In this document: in pieces, positions 1 through 8,789 of the stretch
Position numbering within the stretch: position 1 is the stretch's first letter
How the letters are laid out: each line of letters begins with the position of its first letter
IMG/VR virus record: IMGVR_UViG_3300041809_002378
Span: 1-42,692 of that record
DNA: 42,692 nucleotides
Origin: a virus
Direction: 5' to 3' (one strand)
Program-made: the position numbers and the translations under genes
Notes under the pieces: generated by a model
Told to the model about the DNA's origin: nothing
The model's input: the letters and a program-made list of their open reading frames with translations, nothing else
The model's database searches: none

Positions 1-97
1 GCCACCACGGCCACGCTGGCAAACTACCCCACCACGGCCAGCGTGTCGGGGTCCCTTGCAAGCTATTTTCCTTCGTCGGGAACAACGGCCCTTGCGA
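1..97. repeat. Terminal direct overlap, copy 1 (matches 42596-42692)
   Basis: Bases 1-97 match 42596-42692 exactly. The coding frame of the spike gene is preserved across the join, as expected if the contig is a circular or circularly permuted genome assembled with an end overlap. The overlap lies inside a repetitive fibre-stalk tract, so the true number of stalk repeats could differ from what is shown. Confidence 0.9.
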
Positions 98-2508
98 CCA
101 CGGCCAGCCTGTCCAACTATTTTCTTTCGTCCGGCACTCCGGCCTTCGCCACCACGGCCACGCTGGCGAATTATCCCACCACGGCCAGCGTCTCGGGATC
201 GCTTGGAAGCTATCCCACCACGGCCAGCGTGTCGGGATCCCTCGGAAACTATCTGACCACAGCCGCGGCCAGCAGCACCTACGCGCCGGCCGGCCAGGTG
301 ATCGTCACGCACGCCGGCGGCACGCAGACGCCCTACGTCTCGGCCGGCACCACCGACGCCGCCCGCGGCGCGGCACTGACGGCCGCCTTTGCCGCGGCCA
401 CGACGGGAGAGGCGATCGCCATCGGCCCGGGCAGCTATTCCATCAGCTCCTCGCTCTGCATTCAGCAGGGGCAAACCGTGATGCTCAACGGGGCCACGAT
501 CTACAACACGGCCAACGCCAACGACGTCTTTTCCGCCCCCGGCAGCCAATTCACCGGCACGCCCAACTGGCGGCTCTGCGGCAACGGCCAGGTGATCGGC
601 TCCAGCAGCGCCGCGGCCACCACCATCAGCGGCACGGCGACCGGCGCGGCCGTCGCTGCGGCCTCCTGGAGCCCGACGAGTCAATGCGGCCTCCGCGTGG
701 GCGGCCTGGAGGGCAATTTTACCGTCGAAGGCATCAGCTTCGCAAATTTCGGCGGCTGCGGCATTTGCCTCTCCTGCTCCAACGGCGCGGCCGTCGGCTT
801 TCCCATCGTCCGCGGCGTGACGGTGACGAACTGCACCTTCGGCATTTCGCTCCCCAGCGGCGTTTCGGAAGGGGCGGAGTACACCAGCATTTCCTCCTGC
901 GTGCTCTTCGCCAACACGATCAATCTCTACGTCGCCTGCGGGAATTTGGAGACCACGGGCTCGGTCATCAGCAGCGCCGGGCTCTGGGGCGTATACCTCG
1001 ACTCGGGCTCAAACGACGGGCATGGACTCCTCAGCGGCTGCGAGATCAACCACAACAATTTGCTCCAGGCCAACGGCGGCGGCGGCATCTATGACGGCGT
1101 CGGCGACAACGGCTTTACCATTTCCGGCTGCCACCTCTTCTACTCGCCCATCACGCTCTACTCCGCCGGCGGCCTGCGCATCATCGGCTGCATCATCGGC
1201 AACACCACCAGCCCCAGCGTGGTTCCCGCGGTCACTTTTTTGGGCGGCTACCCCGACAACGGCGGCTACAACACGATCGAAAACTGCTGGTGGTTCACCA
1301 GCGAGCCCACCTTCAGCGACCAGGCCTACCCGGTCGGCTTGCCGTACCTCACGCTGCGGAACAACCGCACCGGCGCGTCGAATACCAGCACCAGCAACAC
1401 CGTGCAGCCGGCGGCCAGCTTTACGAGCGTGACCGAGACCTCTCCCACGCTCTTGCGCCTCAACCAGGCCGCGCCGCAGACGGTCAGCGGAGGGATGCCC
1501 ACCTTCAGCGGCGGCCTGATCGGCAGCCTCTACGATGCGGGCGGCTTTTCCAGCCCGCAGTACCCGGCGGACGACAACGCCAGCACGGGGGTGGTTGCCG
1601 TGCAGTCCTCGACCAGCGTCATCAGCACGGGCGGCGGCAACGACTACTCGCCCGCGCCCTACATGGTCTGGCCGGACAGCAACCTGAACATCAACCAGAC
1701 GGCCATCACCAGCGGCACGGCCGGCTGGATGGCCCCCTGGGGCAACGCCTCGAACCAATGCGTCCATATCGCCTTGCCCGCGCCCGCGGTGATTACCAGC
1801 TTTACCTACGAGAACGGCAACAATCAAAACGGCGGCAACAACGTCTGGGGCGTCAACGGCTACGTCTTGATGGGATCAAATACCCTGGGCACCAGCGCCG
1901 CCTCGGGCTTCAAAGACGTGTCCTTCGCCTCCAGCGCCGATTCGGCCTGGACCACGCTCAGCTCCGGCAGCCTCCAGCAGAACACGGCGACCACGGGAAG
2001 CAACCTGCAATCGATCTCCTTGAGCAACACGGCGGCCTACCAATATTACCGGCTGAAGTGCATCAACAACTTCGGCGACAACAACGGCCTCTGCATCCGC
2101 CGCTTCACGCTCAACACCAGTACGCTGCCGGCGCTGTCGCACGACAGCAGCAACCGCATCCTCTACGCCTCCGGCGGCACCGCGGCGGCCATCAATTACG
2201 CCAGCGCCGGCACCGTGGCGATCGCCGGCGCCATTGCCCAGACCAGCGCCCCGGCCACGATCAACGGAACCTCCGGATCGCTTACCTGGATCGAGCCCGA
2301 CCAGGGCGCGGCCGACAAGCGGCTGAATGTGTACCTGAACGCCTTCCAGGGATCGGCCACGATCACGTTTCCCACGGCCTTTAGCGCCGCGCCCTACCTC
2401 GATGGCAGTTCGGCGGCCACGGCCGTGGCCACGGCGACCAGCTCGACGTTGACGATTTCGTCCACCGCCTCGGCTGCCAGCGGCTGGATTTTCTTGCGGG
2501 GGAATTAG
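1..2508 (+). CDS. Tail spike/fibre with beta-helix (3' part; begins at 42341)
   Basis: The gene enters the window open. Across the circular join it continues in frame from the ATG at 42341, giving about 920 residues in total. The first ~90 codons here are serine/threonine/alanine-rich repeats built on TTASVSGSL and LANY, typical of trimeric fibre stalks; one 49-codon unit recurs at 42566 and 118. From about codon 140 to 420 short turns rich in G, N, I and C resemble a right-handed beta-helix of the pectate-lyase fold, common in tail spikes that bind or cleave surface glycans. A later segment (codons ~500-700) looks like a carbohydrate-binding beta-sandwich. I see no catalytic residues I would vouch for. 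The next gene starts 3 bases after the TAG stop. Role as receptor-binding protein is inferred from fold and position. The N-terminal lipoprotein signal is described at 42341. Confidence 0.75.
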   Translation, partial: ATTATLANYPTTASVSGSLASYFPSSGTTALATTASLSNYFLSSGTPAFATTATLANYPTTASVSGSLGSYPTTASVSGSLGNYLTTAAASSTYAPAGQVIVTHAGGTQTPYVSAGTTDAARGAALTAAFAAATTGEAIAIGPGSYSISSSLCIQQGQTVMLNGATIYNTANANDVFSAPGSQFTGTPNWRLCGNGQVIGSSSAAATTISGTATGAAVAAASWSPTSQCGLRVGGLEGNFTVEGISFANFGGCGICLSCSNGAAVGFPIVRGVTVTNCTFGISLPSGVSEGAEYTSISSCVLFANTINLYVACGNLETTGSVISSAGLWGVYLDSGSNDGHGLLSGCEINHNNLLQANGGGGIYDGVGDNGFTISGCHLFYSPITLYSAGGLRIIGCIIGNTTSPSVVPAVTFLGGYPDNGGYNTIENCWWFTSEPTFSDQAYPVGLPYLTLRNNRTGASNTSTSNTVQPAASFTSVTETSPTLLRLNQAAPQTVSGGMPTFSGGLIGSLYDAGGFSSPQYPADDNASTGVVAVQSSTSVISTGGGNDYSPAPYMVWPDSNLNINQTAITSGTAGWMAPWGNASNQCVHIALPAPAVITSFTYENGNNQNGGNNVWGVNGYVLMGSNTLGTSAASGFKDVSFASSADSAWTTLSSGSLQQNTATTGSNLQSISLSNTAAYQYYRLKCINNFGDNNGLCIRRFTLNTSTLPALSHDSSNRILYASGGTAAAINYASAGTVAIAGAIAQTSAPATINGTSGSLTWIEPDQGAADKRLNVYLNAFQGSATITFPTAFSAAPYLDGSSAATAVATATSSTLTISSTASAASGWIFLRGN

Positions 2509-2510
2509 CG

Positions 2511-3665
2511 ATGGCTGTCGGCGCGCAGTTGGATTACCTCACCGGCGTCAGTGGCGAGACCTGGTATGCGGTCTTTCGCAACAAGCTGGGGCAGCTCTGG
2601 AACGGCTCGGCCTACGTCGCCGAGACCACGCTTTCGACCGCCGGGTTGGCCGCGGCCTATACGTCCGGCGCCGTTTTGCTTCCCGAACTCCTGACCAGCG
2701 ACGCGGGCGGCACGGGCCATTACCAGGCCACCGCCATGCCGTCGGCTTGGGCCGACGCGCGGCTCTATCAGGCGGCGCCGTCGCCCGGTGCGGTGATCGG
2801 AGGAGCCGCCTCGCCGGCGGTAATCGCCAACGACGACGGCACCGTCCCCCTGCCGGCCAGCGGCTCCATGCCGGAGAGCGCGAAGACCAACCAATTGCAG
2901 TTCGACGGCGGCGGCAACGTCTACGCCAATACGCCCACGCCGCTTTTGGGCGTGTTGGTTTCCGGAGCAGGCAACGCAGCCTATAACGGCTTCTACTGGC
3001 CCGGCGCGATGAGCCGAAGCGGAGAGGCAAACTACATCCTCACGCCCGGCAGCCCCAGCAGTCCCACCATCAGCGGCAGCGCCGGCGGCTTCGTGCTCAC
3101 CTCGACCGAGCTCGGCGCGCCCGAGTGGACCAACGGCGGCCAATCGGTCTTTGGCAACTATGCGCCCACCTCCGGCGGGGCGACGGGGATCGTGAGCGTG
3201 ATTCCGCTGGTGCAGGGCGGCCTGGCCACGGCCAGCAATCAGACGACGATCCTCGACACGCTGGCCACGATCAGCGCGCGCACGAACCTCCTCACCGGCG
3301 GCAATCTGGCATTGGTCAGCGGCATCGGACCCAGCGGCGTGCTGGAGCTGTATAAATACGCTTGGTACGACGAATCAACCGGGTTGATCACCATCACCAA
3401 CCCCGGCAATTGGCCGGCGTTCGCCGCGGGCAGCACGGCCACGCTGGTGATTTGGCAACTCTCCGCGCCCGATACGGCACTGCTGAGCGAGCCCGGCATC
3501 ATCGTCGACGCCAATACCATCACCTTTGCGCCGGCGATTGCCGACATGGCGGTGCTGCAGATCGCGCCCAACCAATATGGCTATGCCGCGATCGTGAACC
3601 AAGGCGGAGATGCTACCAAGCCCTGGCCGGTGGCCACCGGCGGCGTGGTGGTGGGCCATGGATGA
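2511..3665 (+). CDS. Virion-associated protein, probably tail tip or fibre partner
   Basis: This 384-residue protein starts at an ATG 3 bases after the spike stop, with a GCGGGGG run upstream as the likely ribosome site. It has no signal peptide or membrane segment. Its composition (many G, A, S, T, N; few charged residues) is that of phage tail and fibre proteins. The N-terminal ~60 residues (YAVFRNKLGQLWNG) look like a small beta-domain recurrent in phage tail adaptors. The middle holds GGFVLTSTELGAPEW, and the C-terminus ends in a beta-rich stretch with VVVGHG. It forms one transcription unit with the spike and is the last gene before the packaging genes. A chaperone or attachment partner of the spike is possible but not shown. 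I do not recognise a named family. Confidence 0.6.
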   Translation: MAVGAQLDYLTGVSGETWYAVFRNKLGQLWNGSAYVAETTLSTAGLAAAYTSGAVLLPELLTSDAGGTGHYQATAMPSAWADARLYQAAPSPGAVIGGAASPAVIANDDGTVPLPASGSMPESAKTNQLQFDGGGNVYANTPTPLLGVLVSGAGNAAYNGFYWPGAMSRSGEANYILTPGSPSSPTISGSAGGFVLTSTELGAPEWTNGGQSVFGNYAPTSGGATGIVSVIPLVQGGLATASNQTTILDTLATISARTNLLTGGNLALVSGIGPSGVLELYKYAWYDESTGLITITNPGNWPAFAAGSTATLVIWQLSAPDTALLSEPGIIVDANTITFAPAIADMAVLQIAPNQYGYAAIVNQGGDATKPWPVATGGVVVGHG

Positions 3666-3828
3666 TGTGGGCAATTGCAATACAACCCAGCTAGGGGGGC
3701 GGCAGCCCGGTTCAGTGGCGCGAGCGCGCGCAAAAAAGGTACTTCCAGGCCCCGGCCGGCCGCGAGGTTTCCCACCATGGGGGCGCGCGGCCAACCTATA
3801 GTCCTTCCTTCCAGATCGAAGCGGTGAA

Positions 3829-4359
3829 ATGCAGATCCGAGATCGGGTAAAAGAACTGCGGCGCGTGCGCGCCGGCGACCTGGCGCCAAACCCCCGGAAT
3901 TGGCGGCCGCACCCGGAAGCACAACAGAATGCGCTGCGGGGCGTGCTGGCCGAGATCGGCTATGCCGACGCGCTTCTTGTCCGGGAGTTGCCAGACGGCC
4001 GGCTGGAAATCGTCGACGGCCACATGCGGGCCGAGACCACGCCCGATGAGATCGTGCCGGTCCTGATTCTGGACCTGGACAACCTCGAGGCCGACAAGTT
4101 GATGCTGGTGCTGGACCCCTTGGCGGCGATGGCCGAGGCGAACAGCCAGTCGCTGGCAAGCCTACTGGGAGAGATCGAGACGCAAAGCCCAGCCATACAG
4201 AAAATGCTCGACGATCTGGCGTTGGAGCACCGCATCAACCTCGAGGCGGAAGGGCTGACCGACCCCGACGAAATCCCCGAACCGCCCGACGAGGCGATCA
4301 CGCATCCCGGAGACCTGTGGATCCTGGGCGATCACCGGTTGTTCTGCGGCGACCTTTGA
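3829..4359 (+). CDS. ParB-like N-terminal domain protein, lacking the usual methylase half
   Basis: This 176-residue protein begins MQIRDRVKELRRVRAGDLAPNP and contains the ParB/sulfiredoxin-like fold: a RAGDLAPNPRNWR start, PLLVRE-type segment (ADALLVRELPDG), and IVDGHMRAE, the conserved (D/E)GHRR-like box, near residue 65. It ends at HPGDLWILGDHRLFCGDL followed by TGA. In many phages this LGDHRL..CGD phrase is the linker that leads straight into a DNA methyltransferase domain with a DPPY motif, so the protein looks cut exactly at the domain junction. It sits directly upstream of the large terminase, where such ParB-methylase genes often lie. It may still act as a DNA-binding or nuclease module, or be a remnant. 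The 163 bp before it (3666-3828) hold no convincing gene. Confidence 0.7.
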   Translation: MQIRDRVKELRRVRAGDLAPNPRNWRPHPEAQQNALRGVLAEIGYADALLVRELPDGRLEIVDGHMRAETTPDEIVPVLILDLDNLEADKLMLVLDPLAAMAEANSQSLASLLGEIETQSPAIQKMLDDLALEHRINLEAEGLTDPDEIPEPPDEAITHPGDLWILGDHRLFCGDL

Positions 4360-4564
4360 AATTGGGGTAAGGGTTCAACGCACAAGCACACATGAGCCAG
4401 GTTTTCGGAAACAAAGCAAGCGGAATGCAGAATTCTCGGCCCGGATTGATGTAATTCTTCTGTAATCGGTGGGTTGGAAAAGGCTCGTCGATGACTAACC
4501 ATGGTGCTGATCCACAGCGACGCGGTTCGAAGAAGCCCCGAGCCTCACGGAAGGCACCTAGTGA
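4360..4564. other. Lower-GC gap between the ParB-like gene and the terminase
   Basis: This 205-bp stretch is clearly less GC-rich than its surroundings, especially 4360-4480, and follows the abrupt end of the ParB-like gene. It could mark the breakpoint of the deletion that removed the methylase domain. A small open frame (4491-4625, 44 codons, lysine- and arginine-rich) runs into the start of the terminase and ends just after a run of ten A residues (4612-4621). I do not call it a gene. No small terminase subunit is recognisable here. Confidence 0.5.
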
Positions 4565-6781
4565 ATGCCGTCATGCTCCCAGCGGCCATCGCTTGAAGCG
4601 GTCAAGGCCGCAAAAAAAAAACTGAAGACGCAGCTCGCGGCCTTGCGGGACCTTGCCGGCCCCGGCTCGACGCGCACCATCGAGGAGATTCGCAGCGATG
4701 ATCGCCAGCGCAAGAAGCAAGAGCGCAAGTCCGCCTCGATCGTGGCGATTCCTCCCTGCGCCAACCGGCGGCGGCGGAATCGACTGGAGAAAGACGATGC
4801 GGCCTGGCTCCGCTGGTATTGCGACGATCCATGCTGGCCGCAGCGGGCCAGGTTTTGGTACGATTTCACCGGCCAGCAATTGGAGATGATTGCGGCCATC
4901 CGGGAGGCGATTGTGAACGGCGGTGACCAGTCGATCGCGGCGTCGCGCGGCGAGGGGAAGACGAAGCTCTTCGAGCGGACGCTCTTGAAGCACGTCCTCA
5001 GCGGCGCCGTGTCCTTCGCCGTCCTGTTCGGCGCTACCGGCAGCAACGCCGAGGATTCTTTGGATTCGATCAAGCACACGCTCGAGACGGGCGAGCGTCT
5101 GCGTGCCGATTACCCGGAGGTCTGCATCCCGATCGTCTCTCTGGAAAACACGCCGAACCGGGCCCACTACCAGGTTGTCAGCGGCAAGCGCCACGATAAC
5201 GGAAAGCCCTACGAGGGCGTTTCCAGCCGCTTTTCCTGGTGCGGGCGCGAGATCATCCTGCCCCGCGTGCCCGGTTCGCCCTCGGCCGGCGCCATCATCG
5301 CCACCCGCGGCCTGGATGCCGCGGTCCGCGGCCTCAATAAGTTTTCCAGCCGCGTCGACGTGGCCGCCATCGACGATCCGGACACGGAGGAGACGGTCAA
5401 CAACCCGGAGCAGGCCGCCAAGCTGGAAAAGCGGATCGACATGGCGATCGCCGGCCTGGGCGGACAGCAGCGCTCCGTGGCCCGCGTCATGCTGACCACG
5501 CTGCAGCGCCGCGAGTGCGTCTCGGCCAAGTTCACCGACCCGAAACAAAAGCCCTCCTGGAAGGGCAGGCGTTTCCGTTTCTTAGTAACACCGCCCGATC
5601 GGCTGGATCTCTGGGAAGAGTACGTTGAGCTGCGGCAACTCGACTTTCAGGGCGACGATCCATTGGCGCGGCGTTCCCACCGGTTTTATGTCGATCGCCG
5701 CGCCGAGATGGACGCCGGCGCCGTGGTGGCCAATCCGCATCGTTACAACGGCGAACTTCTACCCGACGGCAGCCAGACGGAAGTCTCGGCCCTCGAGCGC
5801 TACTACAACGAAGTCGCCCGCATCGGCAAGGAGGCCGTCTCGACCGAATACGACAACGACCCGCCCGAAGAGTCCGGCCCCCAGGAGTCCGGCATCTCCG
5901 CCCGGCGGATCCAACGCCAGGTAAGCGGCTACGATCGCCGCGTGGCGCCTGCGGGCTGCGTGCACCTGGTGCAGGCGATCGACGTGCGGAAGATCGCCCT
6001 GCACTTCGTGGTGCGGGCGTTCCGCGAGGACGGCACCGGTTACACGATCGACTACGGCGTCCAAGACGTCCGCGGCACCACGCAGGGGAGCGACGAGGGT
6101 GTTGACGAGGCCCTCAAGCGGGCGCTTTCGGATCGCCGGGAAACGGTCGAGACGCAGCCCTACCGCGACCCGGATGGAAACCTCGTTCCTGTCGGGCTGA
6201 CGCTCATCGACGCCGGCTGGCGGACCGAGGCGATCTACCAGTGGTGCCTCGAAAACGGCCAGATGCTCTACAAGCCGGCCATGGGCTTCGGGCGTTCGGC
6301 CGGCTGCACGTCGGCCGCCTTCCGCGAGCCCACCAAGACGCAGCACGAGAAGCGCATGGGCCAGCGGTGGTTTTTATCGAAGCGGCCCCGCGGCGTGTGG
6401 CTGGTCTGCACCGACGCCGATTTTTGGAAGTCCTACGAGCACGATCACTGGATGCGCGACCCGGCCAAGCCGGGGGCCCTCTTGCTCTACGGCCACGGCG
6501 ATGAAGAGCATCCCGAGCGGATGAGCGACGATCAGAAAAAGCACTTCAGTTATGCAAAACACCTCACGGCCGAAACGGAAGTCGAGGAGGTGGTCAAGGG
6601 CGCGCTGAAGCGTTACTGGAAGTCGAAGAGCGACAGCAACCACTATCTGGACGCCTCCTACATGACGGACGTGGCCGCCACGATGCTGGGCGTGCCGCTA
6701 CTGGGCACGGCGGCCCGGGCGCCCCAGATCGTCACGGCCGGCGAGTGGTTTTCAAGCACAAGCCAGCAGAAAGGACGGTGA
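4565..6781 (+). CDS. Large terminase subunit, GpA-like
   Basis: This 738-residue DNA-packaging motor pumps DNA into proheads and cuts it. Residues 127-133 (SRGEGKT) form the Walker A loop and 265-273 (DVAAIDDPD) the Walker B strand with acidic residues. The C-terminal half carries an RNase H-like nuclease pattern: VQAIDVRKIALHFVV near residue 470 and LTLIDAGWRTEAIYQWC near 550, matching the GpA terminase family of lambda-like phages. A basic region at residues 45-80 may bind DNA. The ATG at 4565 is the first start after an in-frame stop at 4562. A run of ten A residues at 4612-4621, inside codons ~16-19, could cause slippage or an assembly error, so the extreme N-terminus is uncertain. Followed after 4 bases by the next gene. 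Confidence 0.85.
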   Translation: MPSCSQRPSLEAVKAAKKKLKTQLAALRDLAGPGSTRTIEEIRSDDRQRKKQERKSASIVAIPPCANRRRRNRLEKDDAAWLRWYCDDPCWPQRARFWYDFTGQQLEMIAAIREAIVNGGDQSIAASRGEGKTKLFERTLLKHVLSGAVSFAVLFGATGSNAEDSLDSIKHTLETGERLRADYPEVCIPIVSLENTPNRAHYQVVSGKRHDNGKPYEGVSSRFSWCGREIILPRVPGSPSAGAIIATRGLDAAVRGLNKFSSRVDVAAIDDPDTEETVNNPEQAAKLEKRIDMAIAGLGGQQRSVARVMLTTLQRRECVSAKFTDPKQKPSWKGRRFRFLVTPPDRLDLWEEYVELRQLDFQGDDPLARRSHRFYVDRRAEMDAGAVVANPHRYNGELLPDGSQTEVSALERYYNEVARIGKEAVSTEYDNDPPEESGPQESGISARRIQRQVSGYDRRVAPAGCVHLVQAIDVRKIALHFVVRAFREDGTGYTIDYGVQDVRGTTQGSDEGVDEALKRALSDRRETVETQPYRDPDGNLVPVGLTLIDAGWRTEAIYQWCLENGQMLYKPAMGFGRSAGCTSAAFREPTKTQHEKRMGQRWFLSKRPRGVWLVCTDADFWKSYEHDHWMRDPAKPGALLLYGHGDEEHPERMSDDQKKHFSYAKHLTAETEVEEVVKGALKRYWKSKSDSNHYLDASYMTDVAATMLGVPLLGTAARAPQIVTAGEWFSSTSQQKGR

Positions 6782-6785
6782 ACTT

Positions 6786-7163
6786 GTGAGCGATTTTCCA
6801 AAGACCGACATTCGGGTCTTCCAAAGCCCGGTCGATCCGGCCAGGCCGATCGCTCTCTATATTTCGCAGCGCCACTACGAAAGCGACACGCCCAGCGGAG
6901 TCACATTCTTCCAGCAATACATCGGCCCGGGAGCGGAGCGTCCCTGTGCCGCCAGGCTTTCGTTGGAAGAGGCGCAGGGCCTGCTGGATTCGCTCTGGCA
7001 GGCCGGGCTTCGGCCGGCGGAGGCCTCCGGCTCGACCGGCCAGTTGGCCGCCACCGTGCGGCATCTCGAGGACATGCGGGCGATCGCGTTTTGCAAAACC
7101 GACGTCTGTTTGCCTGAAGAGGCGCGCGCGTGTCGCACAAGCCAGATAGGATTCACCCCATGA
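6786..7163 (+). CDS. Hypothetical phage protein, 125 aa
   Basis: Starts with GTG 4 bases after the terminase stop. The middle (LSLEEAQGLLDSLWQAGLRPAEASGSTGQLAATVRHLEDMRAIAF, residues ~58-102, read here as a description rather than a motif) is helical and resembles small phage proteins of unknown role that lie in early or packaging operons. There is no signal peptide or membrane segment. Its stop overlaps the start of the next gene (ATGA), so the two are probably translationally coupled. Function unknown. Confidence 0.6.
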   Translation: MSDFPKTDIRVFQSPVDPARPIALYISQRHYESDTPSGVTFFQQYIGPGAERPCAARLSLEEAQGLLDSLWQAGLRPAEASGSTGQLAATVRHLEDMRAIAFCKTDVCLPEEARACRTSQIGFTP

Positions 7164-7462
7164 CGATAGCTTTCTGCGCAGGCGTGGCCGTCGGCCTGTT
7201 GTTAATGCTGGCGGCCCTCCGCTTCTCCCGCGCGGCCTGCCGCTGGTCCGGCATCGAGCGGGCGGTCCTCGACGCCTGGTACGACGACGAATACGGCACG
7301 CCCTGCCAGACAGAAAGCCGGCCACCTTCAGACGAGGAGGTCGCCGCGATCGTGCACGACGGTTGGCCGGAGTTTCTTGCTTTGGCGGGCAACCTCGGCA
7401 GAGAGGCGATCGCCAAGCGCGCCAGAATGATTGATTTCCGAATTTTGGATCCATCAAAGTGA
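7160..7462 (+). CDS. Small membrane protein, 100 aa
   Basis: I chose the ATG at 7160, which overlaps the preceding stop as ATGA, over the upstream GTG at 7130. The protein opens MTIAFCAGVAVGLLLMLAALRF, a single N-terminal membrane helix, followed by a soluble acidic tail (AWYDDEYGTPCQTESRPP) with two helices. It would sit in the inner membrane with the tail in the cytoplasm. No family recognised; an anchoring or holin-like role cannot be excluded, but it is far from the lysis genes. Confidence 0.55.
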   Translation: MTIAFCAGVAVGLLLMLAALRFSRAACRWSGIERAVLDAWYDDEYGTPCQTESRPPSDEEVAAIVHDGWPEFLALAGNLGREAIAKRARMIDFRILDPSK

Positions 7463-7472
7463 GAGCGGTGAG

Positions 7473-7925
7473 ATGAGAATTGCAGAAGATTCGCAGGACG
7501 ATCGGCAGCCAGGCGGCCGCGGCGACGAGCCGCCTGAGATGGTCTATGTCTGGACGCTCTCGGCGATCGTCGCCGCCGGCCGGACCCTCTTGACCTCCAA
7601 CCGCAGCGGCCCGTTTGCCGGCTTCGAGGTCGCCCAGGACGTGGCCCGCGATTTCGCCGCCAAACCGGCCGTGCTGGCGGTCTCCATCGAGCCGGAGGAA
7701 CAAGAGGACTTCACGCGAAGCCGCGGACGCGCGGAGCAACCGGCCAGGGCAGCGGATGGCTGGCCAGTCCTCAGCGAAGAACAGGAGGCGGGAATCGAAG
7801 CGCTCTTTCTCCTCCTGGCCGGCGACCGCAGCCTGGCCACTTATGTGAAGAACTATCTCGACCGCTTGGGCGTGTGGAAGCGGTACGAGGACCGGTTTCT
7901 CGACCTGTTCAGTAAGAAGTATTAG
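7473..7925 (+). CDS. Hypothetical protein, 150 aa
   Basis: Starts at an ATG 10 bases after the previous stop, with GAGAGCGGTGAG upstream. Soluble and charged: an acidic disordered N-terminus (SQDDRQPGGRGDEPPE), a small alpha/beta core (VYVWTLSAIVAAGRTLLTSN, FAGFEVAQDVARDFAAK), then a helical C-terminus ending WKRYEDRFLDLFSKKY. No known family. It belongs to the run of small co-directional genes between terminase and connector. The intergenic piece after it (7926-8054) carries a dispersed repeat. Confidence 0.55.
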   Translation: MRIAEDSQDDRQPGGRGDEPPEMVYVWTLSAIVAAGRTLLTSNRSGPFAGFEVAQDVARDFAAKPAVLAVSIEPEEQEDFTRSRGRAEQPARAADGWPVLSEEQEAGIEALFLLLAGDRSLATYVKNYLDRLGVWKRYEDRFLDLFSKKY

Positions 7926-8006
7926 ACAAAAACGCGACTGATTGATCCAACGACAAAAAATGATTTCACTAAATCACTGCCTGCGCCGGAGATGCCCAAC
8001 AAATTG

Positions 8007-8036
8007 TCTCACGCCAAGGCGCAGAGACGCAAACCA
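8007..8036 (+). repeat. Dispersed repeat, ACGCAAAGGCGCA family
   Basis: A slightly diverged copy of the most frequent dispersed repeat in this genome. Forward copies also lie near 19234, 28429, 28490, 34348, 35525, 36881 and 39512. Reverse copies (CGCCTTTGCGTGAG) lie near 19340, 26460, 29780, 32060, 34900, 37219, 39570 and 41640. Here it ends a few bases before AGAGGAA, the ribosome site of the next gene. Confidence 0.75.
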
Positions 8037-8054
8037 AACAAGAGGAACCTTGCG

Positions 8055-8315
8055 ATGAGCTGGTGCTTTGGAGCGATCGGAACGCCCGCGCGCGTGGCCG
8101 CGGCGTTGGAAGCCCATAGGGAATATTCCCACGAATCCCAGGCCGAATTCGAGGAGGCGAAGCCGCACTTGGTTGCATTGCTCCGCCTGAATTTCAACGA
8201 GCCCCCTTGCGCTATCAGGCTGGAGGCCTCCGGCCACGCCGCCAGGCAGGCCGGCGTCAAGATCTACGGCTCGGTCCAGGTGCGCATCGAGCCGCTCGGG
8301 ATGCAGATGGTGTGA
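8055..8315 (+). CDS. Hypothetical phage protein, 86 aa
   Basis: The reading frame is open from 7992, but the upstream part is only the dispersed repeat. I place the start at the ATG 8055, preceded by AAGAGGAACC. The protein (MSWCFGAIGTPARVAAALEAH ..., ending VQVRIEPLGMQMV) has a two-part pattern of a helix followed by beta strands with an ASGHA turn near residue 65. This resembles a small uncharacterised phage family of similar length. Function unknown. Confidence 0.6.
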   Translation: MSWCFGAIGTPARVAAALEAHREYSHESQAEFEEAKPHLVALLRLNFNEPPCAIRLEASGHAARQAGVKIYGSVQVRIEPLGMQMV

Positions 8316-8380
8316 CGTCCGCGGAACGTCGCCAATTGGCGACAGCCCCGACCCCGGCGCCTTTGTGTGAGACCTGCCCG

Positions 8381-8761
8381 ATGAGCGTCCTTCCCCCTTC
8401 CGTCCTCCGCCCTCCGCCTTCGGACGTCTGCGGTCCGCCCTGCATCCGCTGCGGCTGCGCCGAGACCAAGGTGCTGAAGGAGCCGGCGGAAAACGAGTGG
8501 TTCCCGTCCGGGCGGGCCCGCTGCCGCTGCTGCGGCCAGGAGTTCGGTTTCGGCCGAGCGGAGGAGGAGGAAGAAAATAAGCCGGAGGGCGGAGGGCGAA
8601 GGGCGGAAGGAGGCCGGGGAGAAAAGATTCAGGAAGTGCCCGTGCGATGTCCCTGCTGCAATTCGATGAATAACGCCGTGACTGGCACCAAGGGCCGGCT
8701 GCGCTCGCGACGCTGCGGCGACTGCGGGGCCACCTTTCAAAGCATCCGACCAGAACGATAA
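8381..8761 (+). CDS. Zinc-ribbon protein, 126 aa, with repeat-derived segments
   Basis: Start at ATG 8381. There are two cysteine clusters: CIRCGC and CRCCG in the N-terminal half (residues ~21-52), and CPCC with CGDCG in the last 40 residues. The second pair fits a zinc ribbon of the transcription-factor or adaptor type. The N-terminal stretch (PPSVLRPPPS) and the middle (PEGGGRRAEGG) are encoded by opposite-orientation copies of the GGCGGAGGGCGGAAGG dispersed repeat, so they are probably late insertions into the linker regions. DNA- or RNA-binding is likely from the zinc motifs; the target is unknown. Confidence 0.55.
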   Translation: MSVLPPSVLRPPPSDVCGPPCIRCGCAETKVLKEPAENEWFPSGRARCRCCGQEFGFGRAEEEEENKPEGGGRRAEGGRGEKIQEVPVRCPCCNSMNNAVTGTKGRLRSRRCGDCGATFQSIRPER

Positions 8762-8789
8762 CCCAACCAAGAACGAGGAGAAACTAGCC

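Noticed and set aside
3610-3801. A 63-codon frame between the tail gene and the ParB-like gene
   Set aside because: It starts inside the preceding gene and its translation is low-complexity; no ribosome site. The stretch could hold a packaging signal, but I see no evidence strong enough to call one.
4491-4625. Small terminase subunit
   Set aside because: 44 codons without helix-turn-helix features and overlapping the large subunit; too short and too basic to call.
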